This document shows positions 23,807-38,300 of a stretch of 64,000 nt of DNA, piece after piece. Made by a program: the position numbers and the translations under genes. The stretch is taken from assembly GCF_963259705.1 (NCBI RefSeq), contig NC_081853.1, positions 744,001 to 808,000 on the forward strand, written 5' to 3'. Under the pieces are notes generated by a model. That model was not told the origin of the DNA and searched no databases. It saw only the letters and a program-made list of their open reading frames with translations. Position 1 is the first letter of the stretch, and the number at the start of each line of letters is the position of its first letter. This DNA is from Myotis daubentonii. Its lineage: Eukaryota; Chordata; Mammalia; Chiroptera; Vespertilionidae.

Positions 23807-26494
23807 AGCTTTCCCCTGGAAACCTCCATGATTGAATACGACAGTAAATGTAGTAAGAATCTATTTACGTGTACTTGAGGGGTTTCTTACACGTTCTTAA
23901 TCATTTCTGGGAACTATCATTGTGTACTTTAACAGTTTTACCAAAATTAGACAGTTTGCTTAGAAGTATTTACCGGAATTGTCACCATTTTAACTGATTC
24001 ACTCAAAAAAACGCCAAAGCCAATCCTCCTTAATTGTAAACATCAACACTATTCTCGTCATTCCAAGGCTTTAGACACCAATTCTGAGCCCTGTAAGCAT
24101 GAACTCTTAATATTTCAAAGTACAGTCCCGTGAAAACGCCACCGGAAGTACTCGGAGATGTAAATATTACCAGTATTTTCGGCATTTCACAGCTTTCCAA
24201 TGGAAACCTCTGTGATTGAATACGACAGTAAATGTAGTAAGAATCTATTTAGGTGTACTTGAGGTGTTTCTTACACGTTCTTAATCATTTCAGGGAACTA
24301 TCATTGTGTACTTTAACAGTTTTACCAAAATTAGACAGTTTGCTTAGAAGAATTTACCGGAATCATCACCATTTTAACTCATTCACACAAAAAAACGCCA
24401 AAGCCAATCCTCCTTAATTGTAAACAGAAACACTATTCTCGTCATTCCAAGGCTTTAGACACCAATTCTGAGCTCTGTAAGCATGAACTCTTAATATTTC
24501 AAAGTACAGTCCCGTGAAAACGCCACCGGAAGTACCCGGAGACGTAAATATTACCAGTATTTGCGTCATTTCACAGCTTTCCCCTGTTAACCTCCGTGAT
24601 AGAATACGACAGTAAATGTAGTAAGAATCTATTTACTTGTACTTGAGGTGTTTCTTACACGTTCTTAATCATTTCTGGGAACTATCATTGTGTATTTTAA
24701 CAGTTTTACCAAAACTAGACAGTTTGCTTAGAAGTATTTACCGGAATCGTCACCATTTTAACTGATTCACACAAAAAAACGCCGAAGCCAATCCTCCTTA
24801 ATTGTTAACAGAAACACTATTCTCGTCATTCCAAGGCTTTAGACACAAATTCTGAGCTCTGTAAGCATGAACACTTAATATTTCAAAGCTCAGTCCCGTG
24901 AAAACGCCACCGGAAGTACCCAGAGACGTAAATATTACCAGTATTTCCTTCTTTTCACAGCTTTCCACTGGAAACCTCACTTATTGAATAAGACAGTAAA
25001 TTTAGTAAGAACCTATTTACGTGTACTTGAGGTGTTTCTTACACGTTCTTAATCATTTCTGGGAACTGTCATTGTGTATTTTAACAGTTTTACCAAAATT
25101 AGACAGTTTGCTTAGAAGTATTTACCGGAATCGTCACCATTTTAACTGATTCACACAAAAAAACGCCGAAGCCAATCCTCCTTAATTGTTAACAGAAACA
25201 CTATTCTCGTCATTCCAAGGCTTTAGACACAAATTCTGAGCTCTGTAAGCATGAACTCTTAATATTTCAAAGCTCAGTCCCGTGAAAACGCCACCGGAAG
25301 TACCCAGAGACGTAAATATTACCAGTATTTCTGTCTTTTCACAGCTTTCCACTGGAAACCTCCCTGATTGAATAAGACAGTAAATTTAGTAAGAACCTAT
25401 TTACGTGTACTTGAGGTGTTTCTTACACGTTCTTAATCATTTCTGGGAACTATCATTGTGTATTTTAACAGTTTTACCAAAATTAGACAGTTTGCTTAGA
25501 AGTATTTACCGGAATCGTCACCATTTTAACTGATTCACACAAAAAAACGCCAAAGCCAATCCTCCTTAATGGTAAAAATCAACACTATTCTCGTCATTCC
25601 AAGGCTTTAGACACCAATTCTGAGCTCTGTAAGCATGAACTCTTAATATTTCAAAGCACAGTCCCGTGAAAACGCCACCGGAAGTACCCAGAGACATAAA
25701 TATTACCAGTATTTCCGTCATTTCACAGCTTTCCCCTGGAAACCTCCATGATTGAATACGACAGTAAATGTAGTAAGAATCTATTTACGTGTACTTGAGG
25801 GGTTTCTTACACGTTCTTAATCATTTCTGGGAACTATCATTGTGTACTTTAACAGTTTTACCAAAATTAGACAGTTTGCTTAGAAGTATTTACCGGAATT
25901 GTCACCATTTTAACTGATTCACTCAAAAAAACGCCAAAGCCAATCCTCCTTAATTGTAAACATCAACACTATTCTCGTCATTCCAAGGCTTTAGACACCA
26001 ATTCTGAGCCCTGTAAGCATGAACTCTTAATATTTCAAAGTACAGTCCCGTGAAAACGCCACCGGAAGTACTCGGAGATGTAAATATTACCAGTATTTTC
26101 GGCATTTCACAGCTTTCCAATGGAAACCTCTGTGATTGAATACGACAGTAAATGTAGTAAGAATCTATTTAGGTGTACTTGAGGTGTTTCTTACACGTTC
26201 TTAATCATTTCAGGGAACTATCATTGTGTACTTTAACAGTTTTACCAAAATTAGACAGTTTGCTTAGAAGAATTTACCGGAATCATCACCATTTTAACTC
26301 ATTCACACAAAAAAACGCCAAAGCCAATCCTCCTTAATTGTAAACAGAAACACTATTCTCGTCATTCCAAGGCTTTAGACACCAATTCTGAGCTCTGTAA
26401 GCATGAACTCTTAATATTTCAAAGCACAGTCCCGTGAAAACGCCACCGGAAGTACCGGGAGACGTAAATATTACCAGTATTTCCTTCTTTTCAC
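22271..26494 (+). repeat. X-N-D-D-M / X-N-L-D-M five-unit (1920-bp) repeat
   Basis: Starts are 22271 (X), 22655 (N), 23039 (D), 23423 (D), 23807 (M); then 24191 (X), 24575 (N), 24959 (L), 25343 (D), 25727 (M); then a third X at 26111. The tract D-M-X is nearly identical at a 1920-bp shift (CTCGGAGATG at 24150 and 26070; TCACTCAAAA at 23998 and 25918). The L at 24959 reads CCTCACTTATT and sits where a D is expected, so the second copy carries a substituted unit. Confidence 0.8.
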
Positions 26495-26878
26495 AGCTTT
26501 CCACTGGAAACCTCCCTTATTGAATAAGACAGTAAATTTAGTAAGAACCTATTTACGTGTACTTGAGGTGTTTCTTACACGTTCTTAATCATTTCTGGGA
26601 ACTATCATTGTGTATTTTAACAGTTTTACCAAAATTAGACAGTTTGCTTAGAAGTATTTACCGGAATCGTCACCATTTTAACTGATTCACACAAAAAAAC
26701 GCCGAAGCCAATCCTCCTTAATTGTTAACAGAAACACTATTCTCGTCATTCCAAGGCTTTAGACACCAATTCTGAGCTCTGTAAGCATGAACTCTTAATA
26801 TTTCAAAGCACAGTCCCGTGAAAACGCCACCGGAAGTACCCAGAGACGTAAATATTACCAGTATTTCCGTCTTTTCAC

Positions 26879-29800
26879 AGCTTTCCACTGGAAAACTCCC
26901 TGATTGAATAAGACAGTAAATTTAGTAAGAACCTATTTACGTGTACTTGAGGTGTTTCTTACACGTTCTTAATCATTTCTGGGAACTAACATTGTGTATT
27001 TTAACAGTTTTACCAAAATTAGACAGTTTGCTTAGAAGAATTTACCGGAATCATCACCATTTTAACTCATTCACACAAAAAAACGCCAAAGCCAATCCTC
27101 CTTAATTGTAAACAGAAACACTATTCTCGTCATTCCAAGGCTTTAGACACCAATTCTGAGCTCTGTAAGCATGAACTCTTAATATTTCAAAGCACCGTCC
27201 CGTGAAAACGCCACCGGAAGTACCCGGAGACGTAAATATTACCAGTATTTGCGTCATTTCACAGCTTTCCCCTGTTAACCTCCGTGATAGAATACGACAG
27301 TAAATGTAGTAAGAATCTATTTACTTGTACTTGAGGTGTTTCTTACACGTTCTTAATCATTTCTGGGAACTATCATTGTGTATTTTAACAGTTTTACCAA
27401 AATTAGACAGTTTGCTTAGAAGTATTTACCGGAATCGTCACCATTTTAACTGATTCACACAAAAAAACGCCAAAGCCAATCCTCCTTAATTGTTAACAGA
27501 AACACTATTCTCGTCATTCCAAGGCTTTAGACACCAATTCTGAGCTCTGTAAGCATGAACTCTTAATATTTCAAAGCACAGTCCCGTGAAAACGCCACCG
27601 GAAGTACCGGGAGACGTAAATATTACCAGTATTTCCGTCTTTTCACAGCTTTCCACTGGAAACCTCCCTGATTGAATAAGACAGTAAATTTAGTAAGAAC
27701 CTCTTTACGTGTACTTGAGGTGTTTCTTACACGTTCTTAATCATTTCTGGGAACTATCATTGTGTATTTTAACAGTTTTACCAAAATTAGACAGTTTGCT
27801 TAGAAGTATTTACCGGAATCGCCACCATTTTAACTGATTCACACAAAAAAACGCCAAAGCCAATCCTCCTTAATTGTAAACAGAAACACTATTCTCATCA
27901 TTCCCAGGCTTTAGACACCAATTCTGAGCTCTGTAAGCATGAACTCTTAATATTTCAAAGCACAGTCCCGTGAAAACGCCACCGGAAGTACCGGGAGACG
28001 TAAATATTACCAGTATTTCCTTCTTTTCACAGCTTTCCACTGGAAACCTCCCTTATTGAATAAGACAGTAAATTTAGTAAGAACCTATTTACGTGTACTT
28101 GAGGTGTTTCTTACACGTTCTTAATCATTTCTGGGAACTATCATTGTGTATTTTAACAGTTTTACCAAAATTAGACAGTTTGCCTAGAAGTATTTACCGG
28201 AATCGTCACCATTTTAACTGATTCACACAAAAAAACGCCGAAGCCAATCCTCCTTAATTGTTAACAGAAACACTATTCTCGTCATTCCAAGGCTTTAGAC
28301 ACCAATTCTGAGCTCTGTAAGCATGAACTCTTAATATTTCAAAGCACAGTCCCGTGAAAACGCCACCGGAAGTACCCAGAGACGTAAATATTACCAGTAT
28401 TTCCGTCTTTTCACAGCTTTCCACTGGAAACCTCCCTGATTGAATAAGACAGTAAATTTAGTAAGAACCTATTTACGTGTACTTGAGGTGTTTCTTACAC
28501 GTTCTTAATCATTTCTGGGAACTATCATTGTGTATTTTAACAGTTTTACCAAAATTAGACAGTTTGCTTAGAAGTATTTACCGGAATCGTCACCATTTTA
28601 ACTGATTCACACAAAAAAACGCCAAAGCCAATCCTCCTTAATTGTAAACAGAAACACTATTCTCGTCATTCCAAGGCTTTAGACACCAATTCTGAGCTCT
28701 GTAAGCATGAACTCTTAATATTTCAAAGCACAGTCCCGTGAAAACGCCACCGGAAGTACCGGGAGACGTAAATATTACCAGTATTTCCTTCTTTTCACAG
28801 CTTTCCACTGGAAACCTCCCTTATTGAATAAGACAGTAAATTTAGTAAGAACCTATTTACGTGTACTTGAGGTGTTTCTTACACGTTCTTAATCATTTCT
28901 GGGAACTATCATTGTGTATTTTAACAGTTTTACCAAAATTAGACAGTTTGCTTAGAAGTATTTACCGGAATCGTCACCATTTTAACTGATTCACACAAAA
29001 AAACGCCGAAGCCAATCCTCCTTAATTGTTAACAGAAACACTATTCTCGTCATTCCAAGGCTTTAGACACAAATTCTGAGCTCTGTAAGCATGAACTCTT
29101 AATATTTCAAAGCACAGTCCCGTGAAAACGCCACCGGAAGTACCCAGAGACGTAAATATTACCAGTATTTCCGTCTTTTCACAGCTTTCCACTGGAAACC
29201 TCCCTGATTGAATAAGACAGTAAATTTAGTAAGAACCTATTTACGTGTACTTGAGGTGTTTCTTACACGTTCTTAATCATTTCTGGGAACTATCATTGTA
29301 TATTTTAACAGTTTTACCAAAATTAGACAGTTTGCTTAGAAGTATTTACCGGAATCGTCACCATTTTAACTGATTCACACAAAAAAACGCCAAAGCCAAT
29401 CCTCCTTAATTGTAAAAATCAACACTATTCTCGTCATTCCAAGGCTTTAGACACCAATTCTGAGCCCTGTAAGCATGAACTCTTAATATTTCTAAGTACA
29501 GTCCCGTGAAAACGCCACCGGAAGTACTTGGAGATGTAAATATTACCAGTATTTTCGGCATTTCACAGCTTTCCAAAGGAAACCTCCGTGATTGAATACG
29601 ACAGTAAATGTAGTAAGAATCTATTTAGGTGTACTTGAGGTGTTTCTTACACGTTCTTAATCATTTCTGGGAACTATCATTGTGTACTTTAACAGTTTTA
29701 CCAAAATTAGACAGTTTGCTTAGAAGAATTTACCGGAATCATCACCATTTTAACTCATTCACACAAAAAAACGCCAAAGCCAATCCTCCTTAATTGTAAA

Positions 29801-31102
29801 CAGAAACACTATTCTCGTCATTCCAAGGCTTTAGACACCAATTCTGAGCTCTGTAAGCATGAACTCTTAATATTTCAAAGCACCGTCCCGTGAAAACGCC
29901 ACCGGAAGTACCCGGAGACGTAAATATTACCAGTATTTGCGTCATTTCACAGTTTTCCCCTGTTAACCTCCGTGATAGAATACGACAGTAAATGTAGTAA
30001 GAATCTATTTACTTGTACTTGAGGTGTTTCTTACACGTTCTTAATCATTTCTGGGAACTATCATTGTGTATTTTAACAGTTTTACCAAAATTAGACAGTT
30101 TGCTTAGAAGAATTTACCGGAATCGTCACCATTTTAACTGATTCACACAAAAAAACGCCAAAGCCAATCCTCCTTAATTGTTAACAGAAACACTATTCTC
30201 GTCATTCCAAGGCTTTAGACACCAATTCTGAGCTCTGTAAGCATGAACTCTTAATATTTCAAAGCACAGTCCCGTGAAAACGCCACCGGAAGTACCGGGA
30301 GACGTAAATATTACCAGTATTTCCGTCTTTTCACAGCTTTCCACTGGAAACCTCCCTGATTGAATAAGACAGTAAATTTAGTAAGAACCTTTTTACGTGT
30401 ACTTGAGGTGTTTCTTACACGTTCTTAATCATTTCTGGGAACTATCATTGTGTATTTTAACAGTTTTAACAAAATTAGACAGTTTGCTTAGAAGTATTTA
30501 CCGGAATCGTCACCATTTTAACTGATTCACACAAAAAAACGCCAAAGCCAATCCTCCTTAATTGTAAACAGAAACACTATTCTCATCATTCCAAGGCTTT
30601 AGACACCAATTCTGAGCTCTGTAAGCATGAACTCTTAATATTTCAAAGCACAGTCCCGTGAAAACGCCACCGGAAGTACCGGGAGACGTAAATATTACCA
30701 GTATTTCCTTCTTTTCACAGCTTTCCACTGGAAACCTCCCTTATTGAATAAGACAGTAAATTTAGTAAGAACCTATTTACGTGTACTTGAGGTGTTTCTT
30801 ACACGTTCTTAATCATTTCTGGGAACTATCATTGTGTATTTTAACAGTTTTACCAAAATTAGACAGTTTGCTTAGAAGTATTTACCGGAATCGTCACCAT
30901 TTTAACTGATTCACACAAAAAAACGCCGAAGCCAATCCTCCTTAATTGTTAACAGAAACACTATTCTCGTCATTCCAAGGCTTTAGACACCAATTCTGAG
31001 CTCTGTAAGCATGAACTCTTAATATTTCAAAGCACAGTCCCGTGAAAACGCCACCGGAAGTACCCAGAGACGTAAATATTACCAGTATTTCCGTCTTTTC
31101 AC
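26879..31102 (+). repeat. 11-unit (4224-bp) higher-order repeat, copy 1
   Basis: Class order is K-N-D-L-D-L-D-X-N-D-L. Diagnostic rare states are GGGAACTAAC (26981), AACCTCTTTA (27700), ATCGCCACC (27829), TTCCCAGG (27902), TTTGCCTAG (28180), TTGTATATT (29297), TTTCTAAGTAC (29490), CAGTTTTCCCC (29950) and CCTTTTTACG (30388). All recur 4224 bp later. A-type N units are embedded among B-type units, so the repeat is of mixed superfamily. Confidence 0.92.
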
Positions 31103-34100
31103 AGCTTTCCACTGGAAAACTCCCTGATTGAATAAGACAGTAAATTTAGTAAGAACCTATTTACGTGTACTTGAGGTGTTTCTTACACGTTCTTAATCAT
31201 TTCTGGGAACTAACATTGTGTATTTTAACAGTTTTACCAAAATTAGACAGTTTGCTTAGAAGAATTTACCGGAATCATCACCATTTTAACTCATTCACAC
31301 AAAAAAACGCCAAAGCCAATCCTCCTTAATTGTAAACAGAAACACTATTCTCGTCATTCCAAGGCTTTAGACACCAATTCTGAGCTCTGTAAGCATGAAC
31401 TCTTAATATTTCAAAGCACCGTCCCGTGAAAACGCCACCGGAAGTACCCGGAGACGTAAATATTACCAGTATTTGCGTCATTTCACAGCTTTCCCCTGTT
31501 AACCTCCGTGATAGAATACGACAGTAAATGTAGTAAGAATCTATTTACTTGTACTTGAGGTGTTTCTTACACGTTCTTAATCATTTCTGGGAACTATCAT
31601 TGTGTATTTTAACAGTTTTACCAAAATTAGACAGTTTGCTTAGAAGTATTTACCGGAATCGTCACCATTTTAACTGATTCACACAAAAAAACGCCAAAGC
31701 CAATCCTCCTTAATTGTTAACAGAAACACTATTCTCGTCATTCCAAGGCTTTAGACACCAATTCTGAGCTCTGTAAGCATGAACTCTTAATATTTCAAAG
31801 CACAGTCCCGTGAAAACGCCACCGGAAGTACCGGGAGACGTAAATATTACCAGTATTTCCGTCTTTTCACAGCTTTCCACTGGAAACCTCCCTGATTGAA
31901 TAAGACAGTAAATTTAGTAAGAACCTCTTTACGTGTACTTGAGGTGTTTCTTACACGTTCTTAATCATTTCTGGGAACTATCATTGTGTATTTTAACAGT
32001 TTTACCAAAATTAGACAGTTTGCTTAGAAGTATTTACCGGAATCGCCACCATTTTAACTGATTCACACAAAAAAACGCCAAAGCCAATCCTCCTTAATTG
32101 TAAACAGAAACACTATTCTCATCATTCCCAGGCTTTAGACACCAATTCTGAGCTCTGTAAGCATGAACTCTTAATATTTCAAAGCACAGTCCCGTGAAAA
32201 CGCCACCGGAAGTACCGGGAGACGTAAATATTACCAGTATTTCCTTCTTTTCACAGCTTTCCACTGGAAACCTCCCTTATTGAATAAGACAGTAAATTTA
32301 GTAAGAACCTATTTACGTGTACTTGAGGTGTTTCTTACACGTTCTTAATCATTTCTGGGAACTATCATTGTGTATTTTAACAGTTTTACCAAAATTAGAC
32401 AGTTTGCCTAGAAGTATTTACCGGAATCGTCACCATTTTAACTGATTCACACAAAAAAACGCCGAAGCCAATCCTCCTTAATTGTTAACAGAAACACTAT
32501 TCTCGTCATTCCAAGGCTTTAGACACCAATTCTGAGCTCTGTAAGCATGAACTCTTAATATTTCAAAGCACAGTCCCGTGAAAACGCCACCGGAAGTACC
32601 CAGAGACGTAAATATTACCAGTATTTCCGTCTTTTCACAGCTTTCCACTGGAAACCTCCCTGATTGAATAAGACAGTAAATTTAGTAAGAACCTATTTAC
32701 GTGTACTTGAGGTGTTTCTTACACGTTCTTAATCATTTCTGGGAACTATCATTGTGTATTTTAACAGTTTTACCAAAATTAGACAGTTTGCTTAGAAGTA
32801 TTTACCGGAATCGTCACCATTTTAACTGATTCACACAAAAAAACGCCAAAGCCAATCCTCCTTAATTGTAAACAGAAACACTATTCTCGTCATTCCAAGG
32901 CTTTAGACACCAATTCTGAGCTCTGTAAGCATGAACTCTTAATATTTCAAAGCACAGTCCCGTGAAAACGCCACCGGAAGTACCGGGAGACGTAAATATT
33001 ACCAGTATTTCCTTCTTTTCACAGCTTTCCACTGGAAACCTCCCTTATTGAATAAGACAGTAAATTTAGTAAGAACCTATTTACGTGTACTTGAGGTGTT
33101 TCTTACACGTTCTTAATCATTTCTGGGAACTATCATTGTGTATTTTAACAGTTTTACCAAAATTAGACAGTTTGCTTAGAAGTATTTACCGGAATCGTCA
33201 CCATTTTAACTGATTCACACAAAAAAACGCCGAAGCCAATCCTCCTTAATTGTTAACAGAAACACTATTCTCGTCATTCCAAGGCTTTAGACACAAATTC
33301 TGAGCCCTGTAAGCATGAACTCTTAATATTTCAAAGCACAGTCCCGTGAAAACGCCACCGGAAGTACCCAGAGACGTAAATATTACCAGTATTTCCGTCT
33401 TTTCACAGCTTTCCACTGGAAACCTCCCTGATTGAATAAGACAGTAAATTTAGTAAGAACCTATTTACGTGTACTTGAGGTGTTTCTTACACGTTCTTAA
33501 TCATTTCTGGGAACTATCATTGTATATTTTAACAGTTTTACCAAAATTAGACAGTTTGCTTAGAAGTATTTACCGGAATCGTCACCATTTTAACTGATTC
33601 ACACAAAAAAACGCCAAAGCCAATCCTCCTTAATTGTAAAAATCAACACTATTCTCGTCATTCCAAGGCTTTAGACACCAATTCTGAGCCCTGTAAGCAT
33701 GAACTCTTAATATTTCTAAGTACAGTCCCGTGAAAACGCCACCGGAAGTACTCGGAGATGTAAATATTACCAGTATTTTCGGCATTTCACAGCTTTCCAA
33801 AGGAAACCTCCGTGATTGAATACGACAGTAAATGTAGTAAGAATCTATTTAGGTGTACTTGAGGTGTTTCTTACACGTTCTTAATCATTTCTGGGAACTA
33901 TCATTGTGTACTTTAACAGTTTTACCAAAATTAGACAGTTTGCTTAGAAGAATTTACCGGAATCATCACCATTTTAACTCATTCACACAAAAAAACGCCA
34001 AAGCCAATCCTCCTTAATTGTAAACAGAAACACTATTCTCGTCATTCCAAGGCTTTAGACACCAATTCTGAGCTCTGTAAGCATGAACTCTTAATATTTC

Positions 34101-35326
34101 AAAGCACCGTCCCGTGAAAACGCCACCGGAAGTACCCGGAGACGTAAATATTACCAGTATTTGCGTCATTTCACAGTTTTCCCCTGTTAACCTCCGTGAT
34201 AGAATACGACAGTAAATGTAGTAAGAATCTATTTACTTGTACTTGAGGTGTTTCTTACACGTTCTTAATCATTTCTGGGAACTATCATTGTGTATTTTAA
34301 CAGTTTTACCAAAATTAGACAGTTTGCTTAGAAGAATTTACCGGAATCGTCACCATTTTAACTGATTCACACAAAAAAACGCCAAAGCCAATCCTCCTTA
34401 ATTGTTAACAGAAACACTATTCTCGTCATTCCAAGGCTTTAGACACCAATTCTGAGCTCTGTAAGCATGAACTCTTAATATTTCAAAGCACAGTCCCGTG
34501 AAAACGCCACCGGAAGTACCGGGAGACGTAAATATTACCAGTATTTCCGTCTTTTCACAGCTTTCCACTGGAAACCTCCCTGATTGAATAAGACAGTAAA
34601 TTTAGTAAGAACCTTTTTACGTGTACTTGAGGTGTTTCTTACACGTTCTTAATCATTTCTGGGAACTATCATTGTGTATTTTAACAGTTTTACCAAAATT
34701 AGACAGTTTGCTTAGAAGTATTTACCGGAATCGTCACCATTTTAACTGATTCACACAAAAAAACGCCAAAGCCAATCCTCCTTAATTGTAAACAGAAACA
34801 CTATTCTCATCATTCCAAGGCTTTAGACACCAATTCTGAGCTCTGTAAGCATGAACTCTTAATATTTCAAAGCACAGTCCCGTGAAAACGCCACCGGAAG
34901 TACCGGGAGACGTAAATATTACCAGTATTTCCTTCTTTTCACAGCTTTCCACTGGAAACCTCCCTTATTGAATAAGACAGTAAATTTAGTAAGAACCTAT
35001 TTACGTGTACTTGAGGTGTTTCTTACACGTTCTTAATCATTTCTGGGAACTATCATTGTGTATTTTAACAGTTTTACCAAAATTAGACAGTTTGCTTAGA
35101 AGTATTTACCGGAATCGTCACCATTTTAACTGATTCACACAAAAAAACGCCGAAGCCAATCCTCCTTAATTGTTAACAGAAACACTATTCTCGTCATTCC
35201 AAGGCTTTAGACACCAATTCTGAGCTCTGTAAGCATGAACTCTTAATATTTCAAAGCACAGTCCCGTGAAAACGCCACCGGAAGTACCCAGAGACGTAAA
35301 TATTACCAGTATTTCCGTCTTTTCAC
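31103..35326 (+). repeat. 11-unit (4224-bp) higher-order repeat, copy 2
   Basis: Same class order as the preceding copy. I noticed only a few differences: GAGCCCTG at 33302 versus GAGCTCTG at 29078; CTCGGAG at 33750 versus CTTGGAG at 29526; and TTTTACCAA near 34688 versus TTTTAACAA near 30464. That is roughly one difference per kilobase by eye, so the copies are closely related but not identical. The third iteration starts as K-N at 35327 and then breaks up. Confidence 0.92.
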
Positions 35327-38300
35327 AGCTTTCCACTGGAAAACTCCCTGATTGAATAAGACAGTAAATTTAGTAAGAACCTATTTACGTGTACTTGAGG
35401 TGTTTCTTACACGTTCTTAATCATTTCTGGGAACTAACATTGTGTATTTTAACAGTTTTACCAAAATTAGACAGTTTGCTTAGAAGAATTTACCGGAATC
35501 ATCACCATTTTAACTCATTCACACAAAAAAACGCCAAAGCCAATCCTCCTTAATTGTAAACAGAAACACTATTCTCGTCATTCCAAGGCTTTAGACACCA
35601 ATTCTGAGCTCTGTAAGCATGAACTCTTAATATTTCAAAGCACCGTCCCGTGAAAACGCCACCGGAAGTACCCGGAGACGTAAATATTACCAGTATTTGC
35701 GTCATTTCACAGCTTTCCCCTGTTAACCTCCGTGATAGAATACGACAGTAAATGTAGTAAGAATCTATTTACTTGTACTTGAGGTGTTTCTTACACGTTC
35801 TTAATCATTTCTGGGAACTATCATTGTATATTTTAACAGTTTTACCAAAATTAGACAGTTTGCTTAGAAGTATTTACCGGAATCGTCACAATTTTAACTG
35901 ATTCACACAAAAAAACGCCAAAGCCAATCCTCCTTAATTGTAAAAATCAACACTATTCTCGTCATTCCAAGGCTTTAGACACCAATTCTGAGCCCTGTAA
36001 GCATGAACTCTTAATATTTCTAAGTACAGTCCCGTGAAAACGCCACCGGAAGTACTCGGAGATGTAAATATTACCAGTATTTTCGGCATTTCACAGCTTT
36101 CCAAAGGAAACCTCCGTGATTGAATACGACAGTAAATGTAGTAAGAATCTATTTAGGTGTACTTGAGGTGTTTCTTACACGTTCTTAATCATTTCTGGGA
36201 AATATCATTGTGTACTTTAACAGTTTTACCAAAATTAGACAGTTTGCTTAGAAGAATTTACCGGAATCATCACCATTTTAACTCATTCACACAAAAAAAT
36301 GCCAAAGCCAATCCTCCTTAATTGTAAACAGAAACACTATTCTCGTCATTCCAAGGCTTTAGACACCAATTCTGAGCTCTGTAAGCATGAACTCTTAATA
36401 TTTCAAAGCACCGTCCCGTGAAAACGCCACCGGAAGTACCCGGAGACGTAAATATTACCAGTATTTGCGTCATTTCACAGTTTTCCCCTGTTAACCTCCG
36501 TGATAGAATACGACAGTAAATGTAGTAAGAATCTATTTACTTGTACTTGAGGTGTTTCTTACACGTTCTTAATCATTTCTGGGAACTATCATTGTGTATT
36601 TTAACAGTTTTACCAAAATTAGACAGTTTGCTTAGAAGAATTTACCGGAATCGTCACCATTTTAACTGATTCACACAAAAAAACGCCAAAGCCAATCCTC
36701 CTTAATTGTAAACAGAAACACTATTCTCATCATTCCAAGGCTTTAGACACCAATTCTGAGCTCTGTAAGCATGAACTCTTAATATTTCAAAGCACAGTCC
36801 CGTGAAAACGCCACCGGAAGTACCGGGAGACGTAAATATTACCAGTATTTCCTTCTTTTCACAGCTTTCCACTGGAAACCTCCCTTATTGAATAAGACAG
36901 TAAATTTAGTAAGAACCTATTTACGTGTACTTGAGGTGTTTCTTACACGTTCTTAATCATTTCTGGGAACTATCATTGTGTATTTTAACAGTTTTACCAA
37001 AATTAGACAGTTTGCTTAGAAGTATTTACCGGAATCGTCACCATTTTAACTAATTCACACAAAAAAACGCCGAAGCCAATCCTCCTTAATTGTTAACAGA
37101 AACACTATTCTCGTCATTCCAAGGCTTTAGACACCAATTCTGAGCTCTGTAAGCATGAACTCTTAATATTTCAAAGCACAGTCCCGTGAAAACGCCACCG
37201 GAAGTACCGGGAGACGTAAATATTACCAGTATTTCCTTCTTTTCACAGCTTTCCACTGGAAACCTCCCTTATTGAATAAGACAGTAAATTTAGTAAGAAC
37301 CTATTTACGTGTACTTGAGGTGTTTCTTACACGTTCTTAATCATTTCTGGGAACTATCATTGTGTATTTTAACAGTTTTACCAAAATTAGACAGTTTGCT
37401 TAGAAGTATTTACCGGAATCGTCACCATTTTAACTGATTCACACAAAAAAACGCCGAAGCCAATCCTCCTTAATTGTTAACAGAAACACTATTCTCGTCA
37501 TTCCAAGGCTTTAGACACCAATTCTGAGCTCTGTAAGCATGAACTCTTAATATTTCAAAGCACAGTCCCGTGAAAACGCCACCGGAAGTACCCAGAGACG
37601 TAAATATTACCAGTATTTCCGTCTTTTCACAGCTTTCCACTGGAAAACTCCCTGATTGAATAAGATAGTAAATTTAGTAAGAACCTATTTACGTGTACTT
37701 GAGGTGTTTCTTACACGTTCTTAATCATTTCTGGGAACTATCATTGTGTATTTTAACAGTTTTACCAAAATTAGACAGTTTGCTTAGAAGAATTTACCGG
37801 AATCATCACCATTTTAACTCATTCACACAAAAAAACGCCAAAGCCAATCCTCCTTAATTGTAAACAGAAACACTATTCTCGTCATTCCAAGGCTTTAGAC
37901 ACCAATTCTGAGCTCTGTAAGCATGAACTCTTAATATTTCAAAGCACAGTCCCGTGAAAACGCCACCGGAAGTACCGGGAGACGTAAATATTACCAGTAT
38001 TTCCTTCTTTTCACAGCTTTCCACTGGAAACCTCCCTTATTGAATAAGACAGTAAATTTAGTAAGAACCTATTTACGTGTACTTGAGGTGTTTCTTACAC
38101 GTTCTTAATCATTTCTGGGAACTATCATTGTGTATTTTAACAGTTTTACCAAAATTAGACAGTTTGCTTAGAAGTATTTACCGGAATCGTCACCATTTTA
38201 ACTGATTCACACAAAAAAACGCCGAAGCCAATCCTCCTTAATTGTTAACAGAAACACTATTCTCGTCATTCCAAGGCTTTAGACACCAATTCTGAGCTCT

